Shown one piece after another: positions 24,833-36,124 of a stretch of 64,000 nucleotides of DNA. How positions within the stretch are numbered: the stretch's first letter is position 1; each line of letters starts with the position of its first letter. The translations under genes and the position numbers were made by a program. The notes under the pieces are model-generated. The model did no database searches. It was not told the DNA's origin and saw only the letters and a program-made list of their open reading frames with translations. The DNA lies in contig CM057153.1 in NCBI GenBank assembly GCA_029962745.1, positions 14,890,435 to 14,954,434 on the forward strand, written 5' to 3'. The DNA comes from Echinometra lucunter (taxonomy: Eukaryota; Echinodermata; Echinoidea; Camarodonta; Echinometridae).

Positions 24833-27301
24833 TTTTTTTTTTTTTTCCTCTTTTTTCCCCCTCCAAAGGGATTTTATTGATACATTTTCAACATAACAAT
24901 ATAATTATACATTTTCAACATAACAATATAAGTAAACTTACAAAGATAACACAAAGTCAATCAGACATATCAAATACATTCAATTTGAGAAACAATAATA
25001 ATAATCACGAACTGCCGGGAATTATATAAGCTCAGTTAGTTATGTTTTTAAATAAACACCATTTCTTGTCAAATTGATTATTTCTTCCATTTATCTGTGC
25101 TATATATTTTTCTTGCAAATAATATTGTATAATGGACGATTTACATTTCACAAAAGAAGGTGGCTTTGCAAATTGTCTATAATTATACAACGTTTGTTTT
25201 ACTTTAATCAAAATACAATTCAATGCGTTATTATTTGATCCCCTGAATCCAAATAGTATGTTTTCTTTCGTAAAGTTTACATTAATACTGGTTTTCTGTA
25301 AGATCCAACGTTGCAGTTGAGACCATAAACATAAACTTGGCTGGCATTCACAAAACAAATGAATTATACTCTCAGGATAAGATCGACAAAAAGAACATTC
25401 TTCTTTATCTACTACTTTAAATTTTAATAAAATGTCATTTGTATATAAGATTCTGTTAAGTAATTTATATTGAAACCACCTTAAATCAACAACAGTGGAG
25501 CATTTAAATGGTACTAGAGAATATTCTCGCCAAACATTTTCGTCCAAATTAAAAGATCGTCTCCATTTAATCAAACTTTTTTGCTCTGTTCTAAATTCAG
25601 CCAATAAAATAGAATATATATGAGAACAACCTTTATCGTATTTACATATTAGAGATACAATATCTGGCCTTATTGGCTGTTCAACCCTTTGAAATTCTTT
25701 ATGTCTGCCAAATCCTTCCTTTATTGATCTACAAAGTCCATGATACTGAATAAAATTTGTCGTGATAGTATATTTCTTTTGAAAATCGTTGAAGGATAAA
25801 AAATTACCATTGTCATCTAAAAGATCATTAACAAAACGCACGCCTTTATCATCCCATTGCTTATAATATACGGGGGAATTATTGATCTTAATAAAGCCGT
25901 TTTTCCACAGAGGTTGACAAGAAGGTGTATTACAATAATTCAATAATAAATGATTATAGGCACTACAAACGTCTTTCCAAAAAGGATTTTTCACTGTCAA
26001 AGATTGCTTCTGTAAAAAACAATTTCCAAAACAAGCATTAAAAGGAGGGGTTTCTGGCAAGAACGATTCCAACAAAGACAATAAACAGTTATCCATGGTA
26101 CCATTGTAAATCCTTCGAATCCATGAAACTTTTAACGATTCAGCATGTAAATATATATTAATCATTTTAGCTCCTCCTTCAGAGTATGGTTGTATTAGTT
26201 GTTTCCTGCTTATCTTATCTGGTTTTCCTTTCCATACAAAATTATAAAATAGTTTATTAATTTCTGCCATCATACTGTCTGGTGGATTGGGTAAGGACAA
26301 AAATAAATAATTCAATTTTGCTACCAGCAAGGATTTGATTACTGTAATTCTACCGAATGCCGTCAATGATCGTTTTGCCCATATTATTATCTGAGATTTT
26401 ATTTCTTTGATTTTTTTTTCATAATTCTGTGCTACCATTGCCTGAACATTATTTGAGAAGTCTATTCCTAAATATCTAAAGTTTTCATTAAATGTCCAAT
26501 TTAGATTTTCTCCCCCACACATTTTATCTTTTCTGTTCTTAAAATTTCCAATCCATACCGCACTAGTCTTTTCTTTATTAACTTTCAAACCAGAGACAAC
26601 AGCATATTTATCAAGAATTTTGAGAGATTCTTCTAAGTCTTTCTGCGAGCCATTCAGAGTTAAAATGGTATCATCTGCATATTGAAATATTTTATATTGT
26701 GAAGTATTTATTTTCAGACCGATTATTGATCGACTTTTCCTTATCAAGAGCCCCAATATCTCACTACAAATCAAAAAAATATATGGTGATAATGGGTCCC
26801 CTTGTCGACATCCCCTTCCTATTTCAAATCGTTCGGTTACATGCCCATTTACAAGAACACACGAAGAAGCATTATGATAGAAAAGTTTTATCCACTGTTT
26901 AAAAGATTCACCAAAGTTAAAAAAATCTAATGTTTGCATTATAAATTCATGTGATAAAGAATCAAACGCCTTCTCGAAATCAATCAATAACAACAGTCCA
27001 GGTAAGTCATGTATGTCTGTATACAACAAAAGATCATACAATATACGAATATTTTCCCCTATATAACGACCTGACATAAAACCCTTTTGAGACTCGTTTA
27101 TCAAAAATGGCAATATCTTTTTTAGCCTAGAAGCAATGCATGATGTAGCTATTTTATAAAATACATTTAATAAAGAAATTGGTCTCCAGTTTTGTATATA
27201 TTCTCTGTCTTTATTACCTTTGGGCAATAAGGAGATAATCCCAAGTTTTTGAGTATATGACATCTTATTACCAAAATACGCACTGTTTAATGATCTCAGT
27301 A
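24833..27301 (-). mobile_element. 5'-truncated LINE inserted in FAM8A1 intron 2
   Basis: A non-LTR retrotransposon lies antisense to FAM8A1. Its 3' end (left) has a poly(A) tail, read as a T-run at 24832-24846, and a short tandem duplication in the 3' UTR. Its 5' end is cut within the reverse transcriptase region. TCCTAACAATAAT at 24820-24832 and again at 27302-27314 forms a 13-bp target-site duplication that fixes both ends. The open frame spans the whole remainder without stops, so the insertion is fairly young. The missing 5' part would have carried the endonuclease, so the copy should not move by itself. Confidence 0.93.
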
Positions 27302-27302
27302 T
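25032..27302 (-). pseudogene. LINE reverse transcriptase ORF2, truncated (L1/Tx1-like)
   Basis: An unbroken frame of about 756 LINE-derived residues, continuing 34 codons upstream into intron sequence to an ATG at 27404. In the numbering from that ATG, the reverse transcriptase motifs are PKGNKD (61-66), NWRPISLLN (72-80), DFEKAFD (142-148), RQGDPLSPYIF (200-210) and the catalytic YADD (242-245). A C-terminal zinc knuckle of the zf-RVT type (CxxC...H..C, about 644-695) follows. The domain order and RDREYIQNWRPISLLN-type spacing fit L1/Tx1-clade elements. The apurinic endonuclease domain and the ORF1 gene are missing because of 5' truncation. The ATG and first ~34 residues derive from host intron beyond the target-site duplication, so the start is accidental. 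Confidence 0.9.
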
Positions 27303-28399
27303 CCTAACAATAATGATAAATGTCACAGATTGTTTTGCTTTTTGGCAATGTATTTTTACTTTTATGCCATTAGTAGTAGACAACTCCTGCTTACCAAGAA
27401 GCATTTTTCATCATTTTACTATAGCATATACTGCCGCCACACCTAACTTTAGGTGTTATTCCGTAAAACTTCCCAAACTTCCACGCTTTGCACAGAGTGG
27501 GAACCGTATGTGGATTTTTTTCTAGTGAGAACCCTGTGTATACCTGAGTCACTTTCTTTTGGGGTGGGTGGGGGAAGGATGGAAGGGATTTGGGATTATA
27601 ATTCAATCAGTGATTTGCTATGAAAGTACACTAGCTTTTACCAGAAGTAAAATATGAAACTGCTTTAAGTTGCTCTCCACAATCCATTCTTTGTAAGTTA
27701 TGTTATCATGCTAAGGATTCTATTAAAGAAAAAAAAAGCCATCATGGTAACTTGGTAAATATTCAGGGACTGGATGTGTGAATTTTTGCTACTTTAGCAC
27801 TTCCTCCGGAAGGTCTAAGCATTTCTTCCTCTTTGTCAGTTGACTGAAGATATATCAAAGAATTGAAATCTTTACTTTTTCTTAATGGTATTTAATGCTC
27901 TAAAAACTTTTGCATTCATGGTTACATGTTGAACCAAATATGTGAGTTAGTGTGGAAAAGTTTGTTTTATTTTTTTACCAATGTACCCATATGTTATAAT
28001 GTCTTTGGCCTGTATACTCGTTGCCCTAAATTCATGAAAACTGTTTATTTTAAAGTTAAACCATAGTATGAAGACTCTGAACCATGATTTAAACAGCAAC
28101 CATAAGCGTAATTGAGCGTATTGCTGTCAGCTCATGTGGACAAGAGGACATGCAGTGTGCTATGCTCTGAGTGCTCATGGAGGCTGAAACCATAGCTTAA
28201 AGAAACTTTATTTTGTGAATTTGGGCCTTTTAGTATGAAGCCTTTGGATGACAATAATATGAATGACCTACATGTGCTCTTTATACATTTATTTTGAGAG
28301 AAGGAAAGAAAAATGTTTGTGCTCACTCTGAAGAAGGCATTTAATTTCAAGCTCAAGCCACTTGGCACCACAAATTCTAGAACATCATTGAGTATGTTG

Positions 28400-28585
28400 C
28401 AGGGAAAAAATTAATTTTTTTTTTTCCGGGGCTACTCTTTGAGCCCACCCACTCAAATTTTCTACATTGTATTACAGTTTACATTGGACCCTATGAGAAT
28501 TTCAGGGGCTCTTTTTTAGTTTTCCAGGGCTCTTTGGTGTTTCGGGGGCGAATTCGCCTCGAGCCCCCGTGTATTTTTTCCCCTG
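28400..28585. mobile_element. hAT-like MITE with 8-bp target-site duplication
   Basis: The ends CAGGGAAAAAAT and ATTTTTTCCCCTG form inverted termini beginning CAGGG, as is usual for the hAT superfamily. GTATGTTG at 28392-28399 recurs exactly at 28586-28593, an 8-bp duplication also typical of hAT. The 186-bp body has no coding capacity. It lies in FAM8A1 intron 2. Confidence 0.85.
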
Positions 28586-28603
28586 GTATGTTGATACATT
28601 AAT

Positions 28604-29345
28604 ACCCCTTTCATGCTGGGGAGATTTTCACTGGGTACATCCATTGAAAGTTTCAATGTGAAAGGAAAATCAGATGAAACGCAGGTGAAAAAAAGAACGA
28701 TTTTAAGTTTTTGAGATTTTACCCTCCAATTGTTGAGGGTAAACACAGATGAACTAGCGGTGGTTCACTGATGAAGTCTAGCGTGAAAGGTTGTCACACT
28801 GAAACACAGGGTGAAATGCCTATTGAATGTCAGAGGTCGTGTTTTGTTTCCGGTCTTACATGTACACACATTTTTCGCTTGTCAGCGCACCATGTACTTC
28901 CGCTACAGGTTGGTCGCTGTGCCAGCAGGAAACACAAATTGATCAGTATTCTCCCAAGTACGAAAAGAATTTTCACTGGTGATTGGTGAACCACCATTTA
29001 AAGCCACAGTGAACTGGCGCTTATATAGCTTTGAAATGATGTATTTACAACAGCGCCAGCTTGCGGCTACTCACAATCAGAGACTGCCTTAGAAACATTA
29101 CGTCCTCCTTGGCTTCTAGTGAACTGCCTTAGTCTGAATACAAATACATTTTTACAGATGTGTCTCAACAATAAAGCTCGTGTTGATCAGAATGGTGCAT
29201 GCTGGGAGAAAAAATGGGACAGAATCAGTAGTTCAGGACTGAGATGGCGCTGTTTCGAAATTTCACACAAGGGCGCCAGTTCGCTCTGGCTTTAATTGAA
29301 CAGTGAATTCAATGGTGGTTTACCATTGGAAGCAGCATGAAAGGG
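28604..29345. mobile_element. ~740-bp TIR element with CCCTTTCATGCTG ends
   Basis: CCCCTTTCATGCTG at the left and CAGCATGAAAGGG at the right are complementary, each bordered by TA, which suggests a Tc1/mariner-type TA target. The interior contains shorter palindromic pieces and no transposase frame, so it is non-autonomous. It directly abuts the hAT-like MITE and ends ~75 bp before FAM8A1 exon 3. Confidence 0.65.
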
Positions 29346-29422
29346 TATGATATCATGAATGTCATTGCTGTATTGATGATGAGATTAATGAATCCATCCT
29401 GTATCTTCTTGTTTCCCAGCAG

Positions 29423-29546
29423 TGATACTACGGGATTCATGATGCGCTTCTTGGTAGAAGAAATCGAGGATGACACGTCGCTGGAAGAACTTCAACAGAT
29501 GCTCTTGTTTGCCTTCATCTACAGAGTCATTGTCTGTATTTATGAG
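29423..29546 (+). CDS. FAM8A1: FAM8A1-like protein, exon 3
   Basis: Completes codon 205 and encodes residues up to 246. The FLVEEIEDDTSLEELQQM motif matches the conserved acidic loop of FAM8A1, and LLFAFIYRVIVCIYE begins the second membrane helix. The acceptor is a tandem CAGCAG: using the first AG (exon from 29420) would add one Ser and keep the frame. Donor TATGAG/GTAGAT, phase 0. Confidence 0.9.
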
Positions 29547-30040
29547 GTAGATATGAAATATAAGTAGGGTCGATAAAGGAGATCTTTTTGGAGATAAGTC
29601 TATTCAAAATTCTTTACCCTTAGCATCAAGGATGTGTGTCAGAATCATAATAGTGATCCCATATCTATGATTCAAGATTCAAGATTCAAGATTCTTTATT
29701 GATCCATGCATATTATTACATAGAAATTTTGTTTCCATTGGCTCTTTGACATAATACAGTAACAGTAAAGAAAACAAAAACAATAAAAGGTCATAAATGA
29801 GTAAATAGGAATGCAATTCATGAAAGTATAACATATGGTGTGCAAATAAATGTTTGATTTTTTTTTTTTTTCTGCTCCTTTTGGGAAACCATGACAATAT
29901 TCATCATGAAGCCACTGACAAAATCATGTTTTTTAAACCAGATTATATCAGATAATGAAAAGCTCCCACTTGGTAAATGTGTCCTGAATAAAAACCAAAG
30001 TAAAAGCCATTGATTTTTCTGTCCTCTGCTTTTCCACCAG
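29547..30040 (+). other. FAM8A1 intron 3 with (GATTCAA)n repeat
   Basis: Includes three tandem ATTCAAG units at about 29669-29692 followed by TTTATTGATCC and AT-rich sequence. This looks like the tail of an old - strand retroelement, but no end can be fixed. Ends with TGCTTTTCCACCAG. Confidence 0.5.
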
Positions 30041-30195
30041 ACATTCTTCTTGTGCAGCACTGTGAGTCGAGTGCTCGGTGGTGCTACGCCAGGCAAGTTC
30101 CTCATGCGGCTGAGAGTGATCTCTCTGGAGCAGGTCCAATCTGCTGGACCGGGACGAGTCCAGGTCACCCTACCTGACAGTGTCGGGTTTACACA
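30041..30195 (+). CDS. FAM8A1: FAM8A1-like protein, exon 4
   Basis: Encodes residues 247-297 and the first two bases of codon 298. GGATPGKFLMRLRV (259-272) is the most conserved RDD-domain block, with the GxTPGK motif typical of RDD proteins. The following VQVTLPDSVGF segment matches the family's loop before the last helix. Acceptor CCACCAG/ACATTC; donor CACA/GTAAGT, close to consensus; phase 2 at the end. Confidence 0.93.
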
Positions 30196-30849
30196 GTAAG
30201 TAATCGTATGTTAGTTCAGACAGCACCATCCCGTAATTTGTGTGTTGCTGTAATTATTGCATCCAACACTCCCACAGGCATCAAAAGGTAAGGGAAAGGG
30301 GAGGGGGGGGGAACTACCCCTCCCCTTTTGAAAACCTGTTTAGTCTTCATCACAATTGACTATCTGAATTGAAAGTTTCCCATTTTGTAGATAGATGTAG
30401 AATTGTCATTGCTGTTCAATCTAAACTGTGGAATGTTTACTTTAATAGGAACACTCTCCTTACTCATTTGAAATGATCACCAGAGGAAGAAAAATGCAAA
30501 CAGAATTTGAAAATTGTTCTTTTTTTAAAGAAATGCCTTAACAAAATTATACTGTGCCCCTGGTGATAAATTTCATCTCTTTATAATCCCATTATTACAC
30601 ATGACACAACTCATTTGATATACAGTCCTTCAGTCTGCCTGCTCCTTTTCAGGGGGTGAAGTAAGAAAAGGGTAATTTAAAAAAATGAATACTAGTACAT
30701 GGAAATGTCTAATTGTGGTGATATTTTACTTTCAAATCTCTCTTTCTGCTGAACTCTTTCTTAAGATATATGTCAGCTGTCAAACGTTCATATTTAATTA
30801 TGACGTTTTGTTACCTCATTTATTTTCATTTATTTCTTTCATCCATAAG

Positions 30850-31036
30850 GGCCTTGCTGAGATCTGTCGTCAAGAATTTCTCCATGGCGTTCTTCTTTCC
30901 AGCCTGCATCACCGTGTTCTTCAATCCTCACTTCAGGGCCGCTTATGAAGTGCTGACAAGGACAATGGTTGTTGGTACTGAAAATTGGCCCTTGACCTTC
31001 CAACAGAGAGGTCAAAATCAGCAGGTCATTAGGTGA
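30850..31036 (+). CDS. FAM8A1: FAM8A1-like protein, exon 5 (C-terminus)
   Basis: Encodes residues 298-359 and TGA (31034-31036). VVKNFSMAFFFPACITVFF is the third hydrophobic segment and corresponds to the KNFS...FFPA block of vertebrate FAM8A1. The tail after TMVV is longer and Gln-rich (FQQRGQNQQVIR), whereas vertebrate proteins stop soon after this point. Acceptor CATCCATAAG/GGCC. Possible poly(A) signals AATAAA lie at 31235-31240 and 31465-31470. Confidence 0.9.
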
Positions 31037-32328
31037 CAATGTATGTAAAGTTCTAACTTGACATCTCCCTCTCTTTCTTTTTCCTTCTTTATCCCTCTTT
31101 CTCTTTCTCTCTCTTTCTCCTTTTCTCTCTTGTCCTTGTCATCCCTTTATGATTCTGACTTTTTATTCCTGTAAGAATTGAAAACATGAAGAAAATATGA
31201 AATGTAATTATATATTATGAATACATTATTTGCAAATAAAGCAGTTGGGATGCGAGAGTGGATACGAGCAAAAGAAGGACAAAGATGTCAAAACTTTGAG
31301 ACATATCCTTTAATATCAGTGTTATTGTTGTTTCACCATAGGAGTAGGGGACCAACCACTAAAAACACTTTTACTCTTTATGTTTTTGTTATATTAATTC
31401 ATATGCTTTATTTCAAACATTGATTTCTAATATTGTTTCTGTATAGAGATATTGCAAATTAAATAATAAAAAATGCATGCTACATGAGGTAAATGTGATG
31501 TGGGGTCAGCCAGCCAGCGTACTTGTATTTGTACGTATGAGCATGACGATTAGTGCGGCCCTTGATACAGAATCACTTTTTTCCCTACTGCTCTTCAATC
31601 CTTAATAATATGAATAATACCTTGTGTAGTGTGGGGGAGGGATTTTACTTGTACATGTATGTAATTGTGAGCATGGCAGGTACATTCTATGTGTGGCCCT
31701 TGACACAAAATTATTTTCCTGTCATGTTTTTCAATCCTTTAAACAATATGAATAAGTTGTATATTTTTGGGGAGGGATTTTATTTTCATTACCATAATAC
31801 AGATTTTTCTTACTTTTGGTGACTGTCGGCCCCAACAGAATAGGAATTAAGGATGAATAAGTATTTAACACAAATTACACATGAAGATAACTCGAACAAA
31901 AAGTTATCAGAAATTCTTTAAATAGAAAATGCATGTACCATTTGATAATAAGTGAATACTATTTCATGGAAGTTACTCTGCAGTTTTATTCTTGGGTCCC
32001 AGTACCATCATTAAACATGTGAACGTGGAGTCAAGTTCATTTGTATCTTAATCTTCTACATCATTCTCTGCACTATCATATTGTATTTTATACCCCAGTT
32101 GTAAAAGTCTGTTAGTTTTACGGAATTGCGATATGATTTAATTTCTATGCATTATGTTTATGATAGAATATAATAGATGGGGAGGTGATGAAAATTTATA
32201 TGAATGATGAGACCAAGTGAAATGGATTCCCAACGCCTCGTCCATATCTGCATAGAGAAGGGATGATTGTTTTTTGGTTGTTTTTTTTTTTGTTTGTTTT
32301 GTTTTGTTTGTTTTGTTGTTTATTTTTA
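31037..32328 (+). other. FAM8A1 3' UTR and downstream intergenic sequence
   Basis: Begins with a CT-rich stretch (31060-31130), then AATAAA at 31235 and 31465. The segments near 31550-31650 and 31680-31780 are diverged copies of each other (GGCCCTTGA, TCAATCCTT and GGGGAGGGATTTTA in the same order). No gene is seen. Confidence 0.5.
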
Positions 32329-33348
32329 TGCCTCCGCCCACCGTAGGTGGTTGCCGGAGGCATTATGTTTTCGGGTCGTCCGTCTGTCCGTCCGTCCGTC
32401 CGTCCCGTTTTCGTTCTCGCAATAACTTAGGAACCGTTTGACGGATCAACTTCAAACTTGGCTTGTATGCAATTGGGAGGGACAATGATCTGATTAGATA
32501 TTGGAGTCTCAAGGTCAAAGGTCAAGGTATAGAGGTAATAATACACCATAAAAATGGCTCGTTCTCACGATAACTTAAGAACCATTTGACAGATTGGCTT
32601 CAAACTTGGCTCATGTATGCACATGGAAGGGACAATGATCTGATTAGATTTTGGGGTCACAAGGTCAAAGGTCATAGAGGTCATTATGTACATAGAAATG
32701 GTTCGTTTTCACTATAACTCAACAACCATTTGACCGATCAACCTCAAACTTAGCACATGTACGCATATGGGAGGGACAATGATCTGATTAGATTTTGGGG
32801 TCATAGAAGTCATTATGTACATAGGAATGGTTCGTTCTCACGATAACAACCATTTGATGGATCAACTTCAAACTTGATTCATGTATGCATATGGGAGGGA
32901 CAATGATCTAATTAGATTTGGGGTCTCAAGGTCAAAGGTCAAAGGTCATAGAGGTCATTATGTACATAGAAATGGTCCGTTCTCGCGATAACTTAACCTT
33001 TTGACGGAGCAGCTTCATACTTGGCACATGTAGGCATATTGGAGGGACAAGGATGTGATTAGATTTTTGGGTCTCATGGTTAAAGTCAAAGGTCATAGAG
33101 GTCATTATATACATGAAAATTGCTTGTTCTTGTGATAACTTAACAACTCTGTGAAGGTTCATCTCCAAACTTGGCTCATGTATGCATATGGAAGTCTCAT
33201 AATTGTCTCATTAGATTTGGGGGTCACAAGATCAGAGATGTCAATTTATACATGAAAATTAAAAAATCAACATGATTGTGCCATATATTTCTGATCTGGC
33301 AATTTCGGACGCGTAAATTTCGACCGCGTGCAGTCGAGGATTTATCTA
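32329..33348. repeat. Tandem AGGTCA-rich repeat with GCCTCCG/CGGAGGC hairpin, copy 1
   Basis: Opens with the hairpin ATGCCTCCGCCCACC...GGAGGCAT and a (TCCG)n run. Five to six imperfect units of 115-150 bp follow, each reading roughly GATAACTTAA, CCATTTGA, GATCAACTTCAAACTTGG, GGGACAATGATCTGATTAGAT, AAGGTCAAAGGTCA and GTCATTATGTACAT. AGGTCA and AAAGGTCA are present in most units. The 3' end is GACCGCGTGCAGTCG...ATCTAGTTTT. Repeats of this style are common in marine invertebrate genomes. The small frames over it (for example 32932-33168) are not genes. Confidence 0.85.
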
Positions 33349-35002
33349 GTTTTGTTTAGGGAAACTAGTGTATCTAAAAGAGGGGCAAGGGGAAGAGGCA
33401 TTTTGCTCCTCCTGACAGATTTCCTACCAGGGGAAAAAAAGTGCAGCCACAATAGGAGGTAGAAATTTAATTTGTCAGTAAATGTAAGATTATCATCTTA
33501 AACATGAGTAATGCTGTACATTCTTGAAGGGGCTAGAAAATCCCAAATCTTGGGGTTACGGCGGGTGGCCCAACTCGGGTCATAGTCGGATATCTCTGTC
33601 TAACTTTCAAAAACAAACACGCAATATTATTGCAACATACGGACTGGCTGGGGCTGGCAAACCCGAGCAAAATATTGAAGTATCATGATCATCAGCTTTC
33701 TTGATCATCTTGCTTTTCAGGCTGAATCACTTGCAGTTATTTGTGTGTGTGTATTCCACTTACAACAGTCATTCTGCCAAACAAAAGCCGAAGTGAGTAA
33801 TCTAGGAGCAAGGTTCCCCACCCTCACGGAAATTTTATTCGCTGGTCCCGGGTCGTTGTGTAGTTTGGCTTGCAGTGTGGAGAAGGCGAATGAGTTTGGG
33901 CCTACTCAATTTGCGACTTCCCATTCCCTTTAAGCAAGGGCCCTCTGGAAGCTGTTTCCTTACCATGGATCATTGTAAACTGATACACTTTGCCCTTCCC
34001 TAGGCTTAGGGTCTAGAAACATCAAGTACTGCTAACTGACATTTATTCATGATACTTCTTATGAAGGTAACTGTCATACAGATGATCATAAAGATGGATC
34101 GCCCACTCTCAAGGAATAGAGAATATTATCTTGGAGATTACAGAACAAACTGAGGCATTACTTTCTGTTGGGATTGCTTGAAAAAATTACGTAAACCAAG
34201 TGGATGTCAGCAGAAATAGGATTGCTTAACCCATTCATGACAGAGGGTCCACATAATGTGGTTTGGTCTAATAACTTTTGATGCAGAGCTCTAAAAATCA
34301 TACCAAATACATGAGCAGAAAGAGCAAAAAATTCTGCACAAACTGTGCCCATTTTGGTTGCATTAATATTCGTTGTTTGATGCTGAAATTTTTTTAAAGG
34401 AAAATAAGCATTAAAATCCTTAAATTGGCAATGTGATAGAAAGTTTAAAATCACCGTTTTCCCCTGCAAATTGGTAACTTTTTGAATTCTTATCATAATT
34501 TCTGTCAATTTATATTCATTTCAGATACATGACGTTTTATAAGAAAAATGTAGCAATAAAATAAAAATGTTGGTGTTGCCAATTTGAAGAATAAAAGCTG
34601 ATTAAATTAGGCTTTAAATAATTCCTGTCACGAATGGGTTAAAAAATGGTAGCATATATTTACATGTACATGCAAAAGAAAATACATGTGAAAATAATAA
34701 AGTGAACCAAGGGAGCAAGAAAAATAAAAACACTTGTTTCGTTAAAAGAGTTTTTAATTGTGGTAAATGATCTGGTGTATTACCATTTTGTCCCATTATG
34801 ATGTGGTGTAACATCCATTGGACATTAGACAAAATGATGATGGACGAATTGATGTTAGACCAGTTGACTATTGGACCAAAGGGCAATAGACCAAACGGCA
34901 ATTCACCAATGACATACCAAGAATACTTATAAATATGCTTCTTCTTATAATATTCATTTTCGATCTCGCGCAGTGTCAGTCATCTTTCTCTAGAACTCTC
35001 CC

Positions 35003-35004
<2 letters not shown>

Positions 35005-35038
<34 letters not shown>
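35005..35038. repeat. (CT)n microsatellite
   Basis: A run of CT dinucleotides followed by CCCCCT repeats. It is a few bases shorter in the second copy (39424-39455), accounting for part of the offset change. Confidence 0.9.
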
Positions 35039-35479
35039 CCTCTCCCCCTCCCCCTCTCTTTCTCTTTTCACAGCTATTGACCTCCAGGCCTACATGTACT
35101 TCGAGAGAATATTAAAACTGAAAAGAATAAAAGATTAACAAGAAATGGCAATTAGAGAGGGAAGGTGTGAATGAAGGTCTGAGAAAAGTTATGCAAAGAG
35201 AAAGATTAAATACATGTAGATAAGACACTGGACAAGTTATGATAAAACTAAGTGATATGATAAAGAGGTATTGGGATGCAAGGTGGAACAGGAGAGGAGT
35301 AGAAGTCAAAGTATAATTGATATCGAGAGAGAGAGAGAGAGAGGGAGGGAGCAAGAAGGGAGAAAGCCCCCAAAATCAAGGGGTGATTTGTTTGAGAGAG
35401 AGAGAGAGGGGGGGGGGGGGGGTAGAAGGTGTGAAGGGGAGACATGTGTAACTCCTCCCTTGTCAACTACAGTTGACAT

Positions 35480-35602
35480 CAGGGGAGCATTTCATGAAGA
35501 GTTTTGTCGGTGATTTTCACTAATTTGCTCTCAGCCAATCAGTAGCTTATAAACAGTTGTCGGTGAAAATCACCGACAAAACACTTCATGAAACGCACCC
35601 CA
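35480..35602. mobile_element. Foldback MITE with TTTCATGAAG and TTTTGTCGGTGATTTTCA
   Basis: The left terminus CAGGGGAGCATTTCATGAAG, then TTTTGTCGGTGATTTTCAC, is mirrored at the right end; the ~35-base loop contains AGCCAATCAGTAGC. It resembles the elements at 5214 and 43730 in carrying a GCGTTTCATGAA-type end. A second copy lies at 39898-40020 through the segmental duplication. Confidence 0.8.
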
Positions 35603-35738
35603 GGAAGAGGTGGCAGAGAGGGAGAGAATGAGAGAGGTACAGAGAAAAGGCACATAATATACTAGTAGTTTAACGGCATGAAAATATAGTAATGCATATA
35701 GATGAGTTGGCCGTCATAATTACCATCGTTTTTAGTCT

Positions 35739-36124
35739 AATACTGCTTTCACATCAAGGTACGGTCGCTGCGACCGTACCCAGCGACCGATCGGACGTGC
35801 TTTCACACCTCCGTCAAAATTTGGTCAGGCCCAGAGCGATCGGTCGCTGTATAGCTGACCTAGCCGGAAGCGGAAGTAGAGATAGTGCGTAGGCATGTAT
35901 GGGGGTCATTGCATTTCGATCGGTCGCTGAGTACGATGTGCTTTCACATCTAGCTTGCATCGGTCGCGATCGGTCGCTGAAGTACCTCAGCGACCGTACT
36001 CAGCGACCGATCGTTTTTGACCAAAACGATCGGTCGCAGCGACCGATGAAATGCTTTCACATTATGATTTCATCGGTCGAAGCGACCGGTCGCAGCGACC
36101 GTACCTTGGTGTGAAAGCAGTATT
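35739..36124. mobile_element. Foldback element rich in CGATCGGTCGC palindromes
   Basis: The ends AATACTGCTTTCACATCAAGG and CCTTGGTGTGAAAGCAGTATT are complementary over ~20 bases and run into GTACGGTCGCTGCGACCGTAC, itself a palindrome. About ten further GATCGGTCGC/GCGACCGATC copies fill the interior, alternating with the phrase GTGCTTTCACA. The + strand frames at 35692 and 35899 are by-products. Confidence 0.85.

Noticed and set aside
33685..33933. 82-aa frame preceded by TTGCTTTTCAG, repeated at 38105
   Set aside because: An acceptor-like sequence exists, but the peptide has no known domain and no partner exon; the repeat is due to the segmental duplication.
34158..34508. 116-aa - strand frame, repeated at 38578
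   Set aside because: No domain, compositional bias like surrounding AT-rich DNA; repeated only through the 4.42-kb duplication.
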